Origin: CAWBYL01 sp963793025
GTDB lineage: Bacteria; Actinomycetota; Acidimicrobiia; Acidimicrobiales; Acidimicrobilacustridaceae
DNA length: 64,000 bases
Reading direction: 5' to 3'
Assembly (NCBI GenBank): GCA_963793025.1
Contig: CAWBYL010000002.1
Span: 398,418-462,417 of the forward strand
The position numbers and the translations under genes are program-made. Below are positions 37,354 to 46,796 of the stretch, piece after piece (within the stretch, counting starts at the first letter, position 1; the number at the start of each line of letters is the position of its first letter). Below the pieces are notes generated by a model. It was not told the origin of the DNA. It did no database searches and saw only the letters and a program-made list of their open reading frames with translations.

Positions 37354-38381
37354 CGGCTGAGGTCGGTGATCACCGCACGACCCAGGTAGCGGGCCCCGGC
37401 CAGCTCGTCGAAGATGGCGTCGAGCTCGGAGAGCGGCCCGGTGCGGCTCACGTGGCTGTGCACCTCGCCGCGAGCAGCCAGGTCGACCAGCTCCCGCATG
37501 TCCTGCACGGTGCCGACGGCGGAGAAGATGATCGTGGGGTCACGCAGCAGCAGTTCGAAGGGGTTGAGCTGCATGTTCCCGTCGCTGCTCGCCGGCAGGC
37601 CCACGGCCACGAAGAGCCCTCCCTTGCGTAGTAGCTCGAGGCCGAGCTGGTAACCGGCGATCCGTGCCGAGAAGACGAGGCTGGCGTGCACGCCACCGAA
37701 CGAGTCGGCCATGGCGGCGGCATCGTCGGGGGTGGTGGCGACCTCGGCTCCGAGAGAGCGGATGAACTCCAGCCGCTCGTCGCCGATGTCGACGCCGACG
37801 ACCCGGTAGCCGAAGGCATGGAGCAGTTGGACGGCGTAGTGGCCGAGCCCACCGGCGGCCCCCACCACGGCCACCGTGCTGCCCGGCTGGACCCCGTGAG
37901 CCGTCAGCTTCTTCACCGCGCCGTAGGCGGTGAGTCCGCCACAGGCCAGCGGAGCCTCGAGGTCGGAGAGTGACTCGGGAACGATGACCAGACCAGGTGC
38001 ATAGACGACGAACTGTTCGGCGAAGACACCCATGATGCCAGTCGACTGCGCGCAGTGACGGGGGCGGCCCGACAGGCAGTACTCGCAGGCCCCACACCAG
38101 AACCCGCCCCCCGTGCCACCGAGCCCGAGGATCACGCGATCGCCGACCGAGACCCAGCGCTCGGCCCCGTGACCCAGGGCCTCGACGACGCCGATCGCCT
38201 CGTGGCCGAGGGGTCGTTCGCCGTCGACGCCCACGCCGGCCCAGTCCCCCCGGGCCAGGTGCAGGTCGGAGTGGCAGACGCCGGCGGCGGAGATCCGGAT
38301 CAGGGCCTGGTCCTCGCCCGGGTCATGCACGGTGCGGTCGACGACCGTGACCCGGCCGTCGATGAGTCGTGCCGTCTTCAC
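37350..38381 (-). CDS. Zinc-dependent alcohol dehydrogenase
   Basis: 343-aa medium-chain dehydrogenase. Catalytic zinc site: C-H-S-D near residue 37 and GHEAIG; structural zinc site C-x2-C-x2-C-x7-C in CGACEYCLSGRPRHC; NAD(P)-binding GAAGGLGHYA. It oxidises or reduces alcohols and aldehydes; the substrate is unknown. GTG 38381 follows GGGGGGAAC; an upstream extension of the frame has no support. Confidence 0.88.
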   Translation of the reverse strand: MKTARLIDGRVTVVDRTVHDPGEDQALIRISAAGVCHSDLHLARGDWAGVGVDGERPLGHEAIGVVEALGHGAERWVSVGDRVILGLGGTGGGFWCGACEYCLSGRPRHCAQSTGIMGVFAEQFVVYAPGLVIVPESLSDLEAPLACGGLTAYGAVKKLTAHGVQPGSTVAVVGAAGGLGHYAVQLLHAFGYRVVGVDIGDERLEFIRSLGAEVATTPDDAAAMADSFGGVHASLVFSARIAGYQLGLELLRKGGLFVAVGLPASSDGNMQLNPFELLLRDPTIIFSAVGTVQDMRELVDLAARGEVHSHVSRTGPLSELDAIFDELAGARYLGRAVITDLSR

Positions 38382-38508
38382 GTTCCCCCCCGGACGACCC
38401 CGGTGCGCCCGGCGCGGTACCGGGTGGCGCGGCGATCGACTCCATGGTGCCACCGCGACCGCCCCGACCGCCGCTGTGGGCGGCGACCGGGGACGGTCGT
38501 CCTGGTGG

Positions 38509-38916
38509 TCAGACCCGGCGGACGTCCTTGCCGTGGGCCACCAGTGCGTAGATCACGAAGATGGAGATCACCACCACCGTGATGGACCAGATGGGGTACA
38601 CGGGGATGAACATGAAGTTCACGATGGCGGCGATGCCGGCGAGGACGATGGCGATGGCGCGGGCGAGGATGTTGCCGCTCAGGACGCCGAGCCCGGCCAG
38701 GATCATGACCACGCCCCAGATGAGGTGCACCCAGCCCCACTGGGTGATGTCGAGGTACACGGCCCCCGAGTTGCCCCACACGACCCACTGGTCGTTGAAG
38801 AGCGCCACCAGGCCGTAGAAGCCCTGCAGGGCACCGCCGATGATCATCAGGATGCCGGCGAAGGCGATCCACCCCACCCAGCGGTCACCTTCAACCGCGT
38901 CGTAGCTCTGTTCCAT
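38509..38916 (-). CDS. Four-helix membrane protein (DUF7144-like)
   Basis: 135 aa with four hydrophobic segments (about 13-35, 55-75, 80-100, 105-125) and a short charged C-terminus. The pattern, with W and G at helix ends and a WGW...HL-WG segment, is like the DUF7144 family found in actinobacteria; function unknown. ATG 38916 is preceded by GGGAGG at 5 bases. Confidence 0.6.
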   Translation of the reverse strand: MEQSYDAVEGDRWVGWIAFAGILMIIGGALQGFYGLVALFNDQWVVWGNSGAVYLDITQWGWVHLIWGVVMILAGLGVLSGNILARAIAIVLAGIAAIVNFMFIPVYPIWSITVVVISIFVIYALVAHGKDVRRV

Positions 38917-39062
38917 GTCGACCTCCCGGTCAGTCGGAAACGACGGCCGGGCCCCCCCGGTCGTTGTCAAGCTAACCAACTGGCGCCGAGCTGTCGGGGA
39001 TCTGACGCGTGGTGGCGAGCCGTCAGCGAGGCTCGCCGGCGCCCCGCTCGTCGTCCCGATGG

Positions 39063-39962
39063 TCAGGACGAGCCGCGCAGCAACGCCCGGAGCCGATCGG
39101 CCACGATGGCGGGCCGGTCCGTGGTCATGCCGTGGTTCGACCCGGGAACGAGGACGACCTCGGCCGCCGGGAGCCGCTCACGCGCCCGTCGGGCCGCCAT
39201 GGGCCCGTCGTTGAGGGTCTCCTCCTCGCCGATCATGACCAGCGTCGGCATCGTCAGGGAGGCGAGGGCATCGGCCTTGTAGACCTTGGGGGGTGCGTCC
39301 CAGATCGAGGACCGGAAGCCCGGGACCCCCACGAGGTACTGGTCGATGACGAGGTGCTGGGGATCATCGGGGAGACCGGCGACGGTCGCCGGCATCAACG
39401 TCGACTCGATGAACCGCTTGGCCACGTCCCGGCGGGGCCGGACCACGTGGGCGTAGAGCGCCTTCGCCATCCACGCCGGTCGTACCGGGGAGAAGATGGC
39501 GGGAGGGCTGAGGACGGCCAGTCGCTCGACCCGTTGAGGACGAGCCATGGCGTAGGCGGTGGCGATCCAGGCCCCGTAGGAGAGGCCGACCAGGGCGCCA
39601 CGCTCGATAGCCAGGGAGTCGAGCGTGGCGTCGAGCCACTCGACGACGTCCTCGGCGGTCCGCATGGTGACGGTGGAGCGGCTCTTGTTCATGTCGCCGA
39701 CGATGTCGACGAGGTGCACCCGGTGGTCACCCAGGAAGGGTGGGACCGTGTCGACCCACATCGTCGAGCTCATGGCCTTGCCGTGGAGGAACACGATCGG
39801 TGCGCCGCCCGGCGCCCCGGCCTGGAGCACGTGGGTGCGACCGAACCGGGAGTCGAGGTCGAGCTCCTCGAACGAGACGATGCTCGCGGCCAGGACGGCG
39901 TCGTAGGCCGCCACGTACGCGGCACGGGCATGCTCCGATCGGAACCCGGCCGCTCGTGCCAT
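39063..39962 (-). CDS. Alpha/beta hydrolase
   Basis: 299-aa serine hydrolase: oxyanion strand IVFLHGKAMSS, nucleophile elbow VGLSYGAW, late Asp region and catalytic His in GSNHGM. The fold resembles meta-cleavage-product hydrolases and esterases; the substrate is not predictable. There is no ribosome site; TAACAT (39974 to 39969) ends 6 nt before the ATG, so the gene is probably read from a leaderless mRNA. Confidence 0.85.
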   Translation of the reverse strand: MARAAGFRSEHARAAYVAAYDAVLAASIVSFEELDLDSRFGRTHVLQAGAPGGAPIVFLHGKAMSSTMWVDTVPPFLGDHRVHLVDIVGDMNKSRSTVTMRTAEDVVEWLDATLDSLAIERGALVGLSYGAWIATAYAMARPQRVERLAVLSPPAIFSPVRPAWMAKALYAHVVRPRRDVAKRFIESTLMPATVAGLPDDPQHLVIDQYLVGVPGFRSSIWDAPPKVYKADALASLTMPTLVMIGEEETLNDGPMAARRARERLPAAEVVLVPGSNHGMTTDRPAIVADRLRALLRGSS

Positions 39963-40057
39963 GGCGGGATGTTAGCCGGGTGTCCATCCGTCAGCCTGCG
40001 GGCGCCGACCAGCCGGGACGCGAGTCCGGGACCTCGGAACTCCCCCTAGGCGGGTGC

Positions 40058-41206
40058 TCAGACGCCGAGCGACTTGCCGATGATCTCCTTCATGATCTCG
40101 TTGGTGCCTCCGTAGATGCGGGTGACGCGGGCGTCGGTGAAGGCCCGGGCGACGGGATACTCGGCCATGTAGCCGTAGCCGCCGTGCAGCTGGACGCAGG
40201 CGTCGACCACCCGACCCTGGAGATCGGTGGCCCACCACTTGGCCATGGCCGCCTCCTCGGCGGTGAGCTCCCCGGCGTTGAGGGCCATCACGCAGCGGTC
40301 GACGAAGGTCTGGCCGATCTCGATCTCGGTGGCCATCTCGGCCAGCTTGAACCGGCTGTTCTGGAACGAGCCGATGGGCTGACCGAACGCCTGGCGCTCC
40401 TTGCTGTAGGCCAGGGTCCCCTCGAAGGCGGCCCGAGCGGCCGCCACCGCGGCCATGGCGATGTTGAGCCGCTCCTGCGGAAGGTTGCGGACGAGCCAGG
40501 TGAAGCCCTCGCCCTCGTTGCCCAGCAGGTTCTCGACAGGGACGTGCACGTCGTTGAAGAACAGCTCGGCGGTGTCCTGGGCGTGCATGCCGATCTTGTC
40601 GAGGTTCCGGCCCCGCTCGAAGCCCTCCATCCCCCGCTCGAGCACGAGGAGCGACATGCCCTTGTGCCGCAACGACGGGTCGGTCTTGACCGCGGTGACC
40701 ACGAGGTCGGCGTGGATGCCGTTGGTGATGAAGGTCTTGGATCCGTTGACGACGTAGTGGTCGCCGTCGCGGATGGCCGAGGTGCTCATTCCGGCCAGGT
40801 CGCTGCCGATGCCCGGTTCGGTCATGGCGATGGCGGTGACGTGGGTGCCGGCGCAGATGCCAGGGATCCATCGCGCCTTCTGCTCGTCGTTGCACGCGTG
40901 CAGGAAGTAGGGGAGGCAGACGTCGTTGTGCAGGCCGATGCCCATGCCGGACGCGCAGACGCCGGCCATCTGGATCTCCTCGGCGGTGATGAGGTTGTAG
41001 CGGAAGTCGTCGACGCCGCCGCCACCGAGCTCCTCGGGGGCGTTCATGCCGAGGAACCCGGCCTCCCCGGCGCGGAGGTAGAGGGCCCGGTCGGTGATGC
41101 CGTCGCGCTCCCAGTCGTCGACGTGGGGCACCAGCTCCTTGTCGAGGAACTGCCGGAAGGCGGCCCGGAACAGCTCGTGCTCGTCGTCGAAGATCTCTCT
41201 GCGCAC
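40058..41206 (-). CDS. Acyl-CoA dehydrogenase (long-chain/isovaleryl type)
   Basis: 382 aa. The catalytic base of the long-chain and isovaleryl subgroup is visible in NLPQERLNIA; other motifs are IAMTEPGIGSDLAGM, NGSKTFITNG, KERQAFGQPIGSFQ and the C-terminal RIYGGTNEIMKEIIGKSL. GTG start with AGAGGA upstream. Last gene of a leftward set starting at 44537 (epimerase-like, decarboxylase-like, FAD-oxidase, this gene). Confidence 0.9.
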   Translation of the reverse strand: MRREIFDDEHELFRAAFRQFLDKELVPHVDDWERDGITDRALYLRAGEAGFLGMNAPEELGGGGVDDFRYNLITAEEIQMAGVCASGMGIGLHNDVCLPYFLHACNDEQKARWIPGICAGTHVTAIAMTEPGIGSDLAGMSTSAIRDGDHYVVNGSKTFITNGIHADLVVTAVKTDPSLRHKGMSLLVLERGMEGFERGRNLDKIGMHAQDTAELFFNDVHVPVENLLGNEGEGFTWLVRNLPQERLNIAMAAVAAARAAFEGTLAYSKERQAFGQPIGSFQNSRFKLAEMATEIEIGQTFVDRCVMALNAGELTAEEAAMAKWWATDLQGRVVDACVQLHGGYGYMAEYPVARAFTDARVTRIYGGTNEIMKEIIGKSLGV

Positions 41207-41245
41207 GTCAGGTCCTCTCGTCGCCCGATCGGGCGAGGCCAGTCG

Positions 41246-42646
41246 TCAGTCGTCGGGGAAGATGCAGCCCGGGTTCAGGATGCCAGCCGGATCGAAGGCG
41301 TACTTGATCCGCCGTTGCAGGGCCATCTTGGTGGGGTCCTCGAGGGCGGCGTAGTAGCTGCGTTTGGTGCGGCCGATGCCGTGTTCTCCCGAGACCGCTC
41401 CTCCCATGGCGTGGCCCGCGGCGAAGATGTCGGTCATGAGCGCCGAGCGCCGGACGCCGTCGGGTTCGTACACGGAGAAGTGGATGTTGCCGTCACCGGC
41501 GTGCCCGCAGCCGAAGATGGTGGAGTCGTGTTCGACCGCCAGAGCCTCCACCTTCCGGAGGTACTCCGGGATGCGACTGCGGGGCACCACCATGTCGATG
41601 ATGTCGTCGGCGCCGGCCGCCTTGACCATCCAGAAGGCGTTCTCGCGGGCGGTGAGGAGCTCGGCGCCCTGCCCCGGCGGCAGCACGTAGACGTCGTGGG
41701 CTCCGGCCGACGCGAGCTGTTCGGCGACCGCGGCCACGTCGGTGTCGAGGCGCTCCTCGTCCCGTCCCTCCAGCACCACGATGAGATAGGCCTCGGTGTC
41801 GTCGGCGATCTCCCGGGGCACGCCGAGGGTGAGGTCGTTGGCCCGGACCAGGCCCTTCATGGTGTTGCGGTCGATGTACTCGAGGATCATCGGCTGCACG
41901 CCGGAGGCCACGATGAGGGGCACCACGTCGGCGACCTCGTCGATGGTGGCGAACGGCGCCAGGATCGACGCCGTGTGAGAGAGGCGGGGGTGGAGCTTGA
42001 GGGTGGCCTCGGTGACGAGGGCGAGGGTCCCCTCGGACCCGATGATGAGCTGGGTGAGGTCATAGCCGCTCGTGTTCTTCACGAACCGGCCACCGGCCCG
42101 GATGACCTCGCCGGTGCCGAGGACGGCCTCCAGCCCGAGCACCTGGTGGCGGGTGACGCCGTACTTCACCGCCCGCATGCCTCCGGCGTTGGTGGCCACG
42201 TTGCCGCCCAGGCTGCCGGCGAGGGTGCCGGGGAACACCGGGTAGACGAGGCCGACCTCGGCGGTGCGCTGGTCGAGCTCGGCGAGGGTGAGCCCGGGTT
42301 GCACGACGGCCATCTGGTCGGACTCGTCGATGTCGAGCAGCGCGGCCATGCGCTCGAAGGACACCACGATCCCACCGGGCCGCGGGATGCATGCTCCGGA
42401 CAGCCCGGTGCCCGACCCCCGGGCGGTGACGGGAACGCCCAGTTCGGTGGCCACGGCCACTATGGCCGCCACCTGGCCGGTCTCGGCGGGGGCGACCACG
42501 ACGGCCGGCCCGACGGGTGTCGGCTTGAGCGACTCGTCGATGGAGAAGTCCTCCGGGATGGCGTCCCCGACGCGCACCGCGTCCGCCCCGAGCTCGGCGC
42601 TCAGGCGCTCGGCGATGGCGGCCGCTGCGGTCGTGGTGTCGGTCAC
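41246..42646 (-). CDS. FAD-linked oxidase of the GlcD (glycolate/D-lactate dehydrogenase) family
   Basis: 466-aa PCMH-type flavoprotein: FAD-binding domain with VPVTARGSGTGLSGACIP and GTLAGSLGGNVATNAGG, then the C-terminal FAD-oxidase domain with CGHAGDGNIHF and the terminal FDPAGILNPGCIFP. It oxidises a 2-hydroxy acid in family members. The GTG start at 42646 overlaps the stop of the preceding gene (GTGA). Confidence 0.88.
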   Translation of the reverse strand: MTDTTTAAAAIAERLSAELGADAVRVGDAIPEDFSIDESLKPTPVGPAVVVAPAETGQVAAIVAVATELGVPVTARGSGTGLSGACIPRPGGIVVSFERMAALLDIDESDQMAVVQPGLTLAELDQRTAEVGLVYPVFPGTLAGSLGGNVATNAGGMRAVKYGVTRHQVLGLEAVLGTGEVIRAGGRFVKNTSGYDLTQLIIGSEGTLALVTEATLKLHPRLSHTASILAPFATIDEVADVVPLIVASGVQPMILEYIDRNTMKGLVRANDLTLGVPREIADDTEAYLIVVLEGRDEERLDTDVAAVAEQLASAGAHDVYVLPPGQGAELLTARENAFWMVKAAGADDIIDMVVPRSRIPEYLRKVEALAVEHDSTIFGCGHAGDGNIHFSVYEPDGVRRSALMTDIFAAGHAMGGAVSGEHGIGRTKRSYYAALEDPTKMALQRRIKYAFDPAGILNPGCIFPDD

Positions 42647-43440
42647 GACCGGACCTCGGCTCCAGCGATGGTGAAGGCCACCGCACACCGGAAGCCGCCG
42701 GTGACCTCGACGGGGGCCAAAGCCGTGTGCTCCTCGAACTCGGAGTCGAACAGGTCGAGCTCGGCCGGCCCCTGCCACACGTCGGCGCACTCGAAGCCAC
42801 TCACCAGGTTGCGGGCCAGATCGTGGACGAGCGGTTCGCCGCCGGCCAGGTCCGGGACGTGGCGGGTGTGCCAGACCGGCAGCCGCAGGGCCCGAGGAAC
42901 GAAGCCCTCGTCGGCCCGGGAGTCGAGGGTGACGGCGCCCTGCACGAGCTTCTGGCCCAGGCTGCTGGCGTGGCCGGCGAAACGGGCGCCGGGCTCCACC
43001 TTCGGGCCACCCCGGCCGACGCGCACGGCGCGGGTGATGTCCACCGTGCCCATCTTCTTGGGGAAGCCCTGGATGTGGCCCCGGGCGAAGGAGAGGTCGT
43101 TGTCGACCCAGATGTAGGGAACGCGGGCGACCTTCTTCTCGTCGAGGACCGCGTTCACCGACAGGTAGGCCTCGCGGTACTGACCTCGTGCCGGGTCGGC
43201 CATCACCCGGGGATCAGCGTCGGCGGCCGATGACCAGTCGCAGAAGACGAACGAGCACGATCCGTCACCGAGCGGTTCGAGGCCGTTGGGGAGCACGGCG
43301 GCCACCGCATCGGGATCGGCGCGGAAGTCGATGCCCAGGGCCTCACCCGAGAAGTGCCACGGCGGAGGCGGCACGAGCGAGGCGGTGCCGCCGGGGGAGA
43401 GGGGGAGGCTCCAGCCTTGGAGGGTCATCGTCGGCTCCAT
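42643..43440 (-). CDS. Acetoacetate-decarboxylase-like protein
   Basis: 265 aa of the ADC fold. The Q-G-F-P-K-K-M-G segment aligns with the motif that holds the Schiff-base lysine in acetoacetate decarboxylase (G-Y-P-K-K). ADC-like proteins also include hydratases and aldolases, so decarboxylation of a beta-keto acid is only likely. The ATG at 43440 shares one base with the upstream stop (TGATG); a second in-frame ATG at 43428 is an alternative. Confidence 0.7.
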   Translation of the reverse strand: MEPTMTLQGWSLPLSPGGTASLVPPPPWHFSGEALGIDFRADPDAVAAVLPNGLEPLGDGSCSFVFCDWSSAADADPRVMADPARGQYREAYLSVNAVLDEKKVARVPYIWVDNDLSFARGHIQGFPKKMGTVDITRAVRVGRGGPKVEPGARFAGHASSLGQKLVQGAVTLDSRADEGFVPRALRLPVWHTRHVPDLAGGEPLVHDLARNLVSGFECADVWQGPAELDLFDSEFEEHTALAPVEVTGGFRCAVAFTIAGAEVRS

Positions 43441-44537
43441 CAGATGCGGGTGTCGGGGCGTACGTGGCGGGTGCCCGGTCCGGCGTAGGACTTTCCGTAC
43501 CCCGGCTCCTGGTCGTACCCGAGCGCCGGTGGGTCGGCGGTCGCAGCCTTCCACCAATGCACCAGGAGATCCTCGGCGTCGTAGTCGAACGGGTCCTCCA
43601 GCGCCGTCTCCTCGTAGCCGCCGCGGGTCGGCGGATTGGCGACCAACCACCGCGTGGTGCGGCGCACGGCCTCCCGGGCGGGCACGACGTCTCGATACCC
43701 GAGCCGGTCACGCAGCTTCGACGTGTCCATCACCCGGTGCAGCGACCGGTAGCCCATCTGCAGGGGACGGGCGGGAACGGCGAGGTCGGCCGGCATCCCG
43801 ATCAGCTCCCAGTCGTGGGCCAGCTCGTCGGTGATGATCTCGGCGACCTGACGGACGGTGAGGCGTTCGTCGTCGCCGCAGTTGAAGATCTCGCCCAACG
43901 AGGCCTCGGGCTGGTCGACGGCGAGGAGCAGGGCGTGGGCCAGGTTGTCGACGAACCCGAAGGTGATGAGGGTGAGTCCGTCGTCGGGCAGCACCAGGAA
44001 CGGGCGTCCGTCGAGGATGCGTCGGACCACGCACCACTCCCGTGGCGCCAGCTGTCGCGGTCCGTACACGTAGGGGTAGCGGAAGTGGGTGGCGGTGGGG
44101 TGGGTGGCGAACAGCAGCTGCTCGGTGCGCCCGATCCGGTAGCTCTTGCCATCGGCGTCCTCGGTGGCCAGCGGCGCGTCCTCGCGGGTCGGGACGGGCA
44201 GGCCCGGGGGCCGGTGGACCGCCGGGTCGAAGAATCCCCGGTACACGGGGACACCACCCACGGAGAGGATGCGGCCGGTGCGCCCTACCATCACCTCGGC
44301 GATGGAACGGAGCCGTCCGTAGGTCGCGATGGTGACGTCGAAGGACTCCTCGCCGAGCACCTCGCGCAGCCCATCGTCGCTGAACACGTCGCCGTGCAGG
44401 TGGCGTAGGTGGGCCACCTCGGGAACCTCGTGGTTGCCGGAGTGCAGCACGGTGACGTCGTGCCCCCGGTCCTCCAGGCCCTTGGCGATGGCCGGTCCCG
44501 TCGGACCCGTGCCACCGATCAGCAGGACGGAAGTCAT
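43440..44537 (-). CDS. NAD-dependent epimerase/dehydratase family protein
   Basis: 365-aa extended SDR. The N-terminal GGTGPTGPAIAKGL is the nucleotide motif (G-x2-G-x2-G), and YPYVYGPRQLAP resembles the active-site and substrate region, although the canonical Y-x3-K is not obvious. The substrate is unknown; related proteins act on nucleotide sugars or steroid-like ketones. It starts the leftward operon. TACGAT on the minus strand ends 6 nt before the ATG. Confidence 0.78.
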   Translation of the reverse strand: MTSVLLIGGTGPTGPAIAKGLEDRGHDVTVLHSGNHEVPEVAHLRHLHGDVFSDDGLREVLGEESFDVTIATYGRLRSIAEVMVGRTGRILSVGGVPVYRGFFDPAVHRPPGLPVPTREDAPLATEDADGKSYRIGRTEQLLFATHPTATHFRYPYVYGPRQLAPREWCVVRRILDGRPFLVLPDDGLTLITFGFVDNLAHALLLAVDQPEASLGEIFNCGDDERLTVRQVAEIITDELAHDWELIGMPADLAVPARPLQMGYRSLHRVMDTSKLRDRLGYRDVVPAREAVRRTTRWLVANPPTRGGYEETALEDPFDYDAEDLLVHWWKAATADPPALGYDQEPGYGKSYAGPGTRHVRPDTRI

Positions 44538-44564
44538 CCCCAGATCGTATATAGGATACGGAAG
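44538..44564. promoter_or_regulatory. Compact bidirectional promoter between two operons
   Basis: Only 27 bases separate divergent start codons. TAGGAT (44552-44557) lies 7 nt before the GTG on the plus strand and TACGAT (44549 to 44544) lies 6 nt before the ATG on the minus strand. Both fall inside GTATATAGGATAC (44547-44559), whose ends are GTAT/ATAC inverted. The arrangement predicts two leaderless, co-regulated transcripts. Confidence 0.6.
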
Positions 44565-45914
44565 GTGAGCCTGGCTGCCCTCCTCCTCGAGCACCCGTTC
44601 GCCGACGACCAGGGCCTGCTCCACACCGTCGATCGCACGATGACGGCAGGAGAGGCCCGCGCCGAGGTGCACGCGCTGGTGCCGCAGCTCAGCGTCGAAC
44701 CCGGCCAGGCGGTGGCCGTGATGCTCCCGAACGGTCCGGAGCTGGTGTGCACCATGACCGCCATCTGGGCCGCCGGCGGCGTCTACGTGCCGGTGAACCC
44801 CCGGCTGCCGGCCGCCGAGGTCGACCACGTGCTCAGCGACACCGGGCCGGCAATGCTCGTCCGCTCCGACGGTGTGTCGGTGGTCGAGGGTGAGCCCCGG
44901 ACCTACCCCGACGACGTGGCCTTCGTGGTGTGGACCTCGGGCACGACCGGGCGTCCGAAGCCCATCCTCCACACCCACACCGCCTACCTGGAGCTGCTCG
45001 ACCGCGTCCTCGGTCCGCTGCGGGGGTCCGGCTCCGGCTCGGCCAACCCGACGCCGAACCTGATCCCGGTGTCCATGGCCCTCAACGCCGGCATCTACAA
45101 CGCCTTGTTCGGTCTGCGAGCGGGGGCCGCGCTGGTGATCATGGACCGCTTCGAGCCTCACGCCTTCGCCGAGCTCGTGCGCCGCTTCCAGATCCGCTCC
45201 ACCGTGCTCCCGCCGGCGGCCATGGCCATGCTCACCGACTCCGACGTCACCGATGTGGGGCCCCTGAAGTACGTGCGATCGATCACCGCCCCGCTCTCCC
45301 CGCTGCAGGCCCAGCGCTTCGTGGCCAAGTTCGGGGCGGTGCACATCCTCAACAGCTACGGGCAGGCCGAGATGGGCGAGGTCGTCGGCTGGACCGCGGC
45401 CGACGCCAAGGCCCACCCCGAGAAGGTCGGGGCCGCCGGTCGTCCGCATCCCGGCGTCGAGATCCGCCTGTCCGACGACGGCCACCTCCTCGTCCGCCCG
45501 CCGAACGCCGCCGCCGGGATCGACGAGCGTCGCGACGTCGACGGCTTCATCGACACCGGCGACCTGGCCCGGATCGACGACGACGGCTTCGTCTGGATCG
45601 AAGGCCGGGTGAGCGACCTCATCAACAGGGGGGGCAACAAGGTGTACCCGGAGGCGGTGGAGGAGGTGCTCCGCCTGCTCCCGGCCGTCGAGGAGTGCTC
45701 GGTGGTGGGCGTCCCCGACGAGCGCCTCGGCGAGGTGCCGGTGGCGTTCCTCGTCGGTGCGGAGATCGACGACGCCGACCTGGTCGCCCACTGTCGCCAG
45801 CACCTCGTGCCCTACAAGGTGCCCGCCGCCTTCCGCTGGGTGGACGAGCTCCCCCGCAGCGAGGTGGGCAAGGTGCTGCGCCGTGAGCTGGTGGCGAGCT
45901 TCGCCAGCGCGTGA
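44565..45914 (+). CDS. AMP-forming acyl-CoA synthetase (FadD-like)
   Basis: 449-aa adenylate-forming ligase, about 50 residues shorter than most FadD proteins, mainly at the N-terminus and between the P-loop and linker. Motifs: P-loop TSGTTGRPK (124-132), NSYGQAEM, TGDLARIDDDGF hinge and the catalytic lysine K436 in PRSEVGKVLRREL. It activates a carboxylic acid to its CoA ester. GTG start without ribosome site. It begins a rightward unit with the SDR downstream, opposite the epimerase-decarboxylase-oxidase operon. Confidence 0.88.
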   Translation: MSLAALLLEHPFADDQGLLHTVDRTMTAGEARAEVHALVPQLSVEPGQAVAVMLPNGPELVCTMTAIWAAGGVYVPVNPRLPAAEVDHVLSDTGPAMLVRSDGVSVVEGEPRTYPDDVAFVVWTSGTTGRPKPILHTHTAYLELLDRVLGPLRGSGSGSANPTPNLIPVSMALNAGIYNALFGLRAGAALVIMDRFEPHAFAELVRRFQIRSTVLPPAAMAMLTDSDVTDVGPLKYVRSITAPLSPLQAQRFVAKFGAVHILNSYGQAEMGEVVGWTAADAKAHPEKVGAAGRPHPGVEIRLSDDGHLLVRPPNAAAGIDERRDVDGFIDTGDLARIDDDGFVWIEGRVSDLINRGGNKVYPEAVEEVLRLLPAVEECSVVGVPDERLGEVPVAFLVGAEIDDADLVAHCRQHLVPYKVPAAFRWVDELPRSEVGKVLRRELVASFASA

Positions 45915-45977
45915 GCGGGCCCTGCGCCCGACCGCGGAGACGCCATCCGGGCGGTCTCCCCGACACGAGGAGGAACC

Positions 45978-46775
45978 GTGGATCTCGGATTGGAAGGCGC
46001 CACCGCGGTGGTGCAGGGCGGGACGCAAGGGATGGGACGGGCGGCCGCGGAGTGCTTCGCCACCGACGGCGCCTCCGTCGCCGTGCTGGCCCGCACCCAG
46101 GCTGATCTCGACTTCACGGTGGCCCGGCTGCTCGAGCTCGGGGCGGCCGACGCCTTCGGGCTGCGGGCCGACATCACCGACGCCGGCCAGGTCGAAGCGG
46201 CCTTCGCCCACGTCGGCGAACGGTGGGGTGGGCAGCTCAACATCCTGGTCAACGCCACCGGCTCAGGTGCGGGTGGGGGCTTCGAAGCCATGTCCGACGC
46301 CGAGTGGATGGAGCTGATCGACCTCGGGACCATGGGCATGGTGCGGTGCATCCGATCGGCCCTACCCCTGCTGCGGGCCGCCGACTGGGCCCGGATCGTC
46401 AACGTGTCGGCTCATTCGACCAAGCGTCAGACCCCGTCGCTCGTCGGCTACACCGCGGCCAAGTCGATGGTCACCAGCATCTCCAAGAACCTGGCGCAGA
46501 CCCTCGCGCCGGAGGAGATCCTCGTGAACACGGTGTCGCCGGGCAGCTTCGCCACCGAGAACTTCAAGGGCTGGGCCCGCAGCGTGGGCATCGACGCCGA
46601 CGACCTCTACGCCTGCATGCGAGGGATCGACGAGCACTTCGGTCACCCGGCGCACCTGCCTCGGGCGGGCGACCCCGACGAGATCGGCCCGGTGATCGCC
46701 TTCCTGGCGTCGAAGCGCAACAGCTACATGACCGGCGCCGACGTCAACGTCGACGGAGGCTCGGACTTCACCTGA
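45978..46775 (+). CDS. Short-chain dehydrogenase/reductase
   Basis: 265-aa classical SDR: cofactor motif GGTQGMGRA (G-x3-G-x-G), N-A-T-G in place of N-A-G, catalytic S in NVSAHST and Y-x3-K in GYTAAKS. C-terminal DVNVDGGSDF is typical. GTG start with GAGGAGG at 5 bases. Probably NAD(H)-dependent oxidation of a hydroxyacyl-CoA or steroid-like alcohol. Convergent with the LLM-family gene. Confidence 0.88.
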   Translation: MDLGLEGATAVVQGGTQGMGRAAAECFATDGASVAVLARTQADLDFTVARLLELGAADAFGLRADITDAGQVEAAFAHVGERWGGQLNILVNATGSGAGGGFEAMSDAEWMELIDLGTMGMVRCIRSALPLLRAADWARIVNVSAHSTKRQTPSLVGYTAAKSMVTSISKNLAQTLAPEEILVNTVSPGSFATENFKGWARSVGIDADDLYACMRGIDEHFGHPAHLPRAGDPDEIGPVIAFLASKRNSYMTGADVNVDGGSDFT

Positions 46776-46796
46776 CCCGCCCGGAGCAGTTCGGGG

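Noticed and set aside
39740..43117. A 1125-codon open frame on the plus strand across the acyl-CoA dehydrogenase, GlcD-like and decarboxylase-like genes
   Set aside because: It crosses three well-supported genes on the other strand and encodes repetitive Gly/Val/Asp-rich sequence without motifs.
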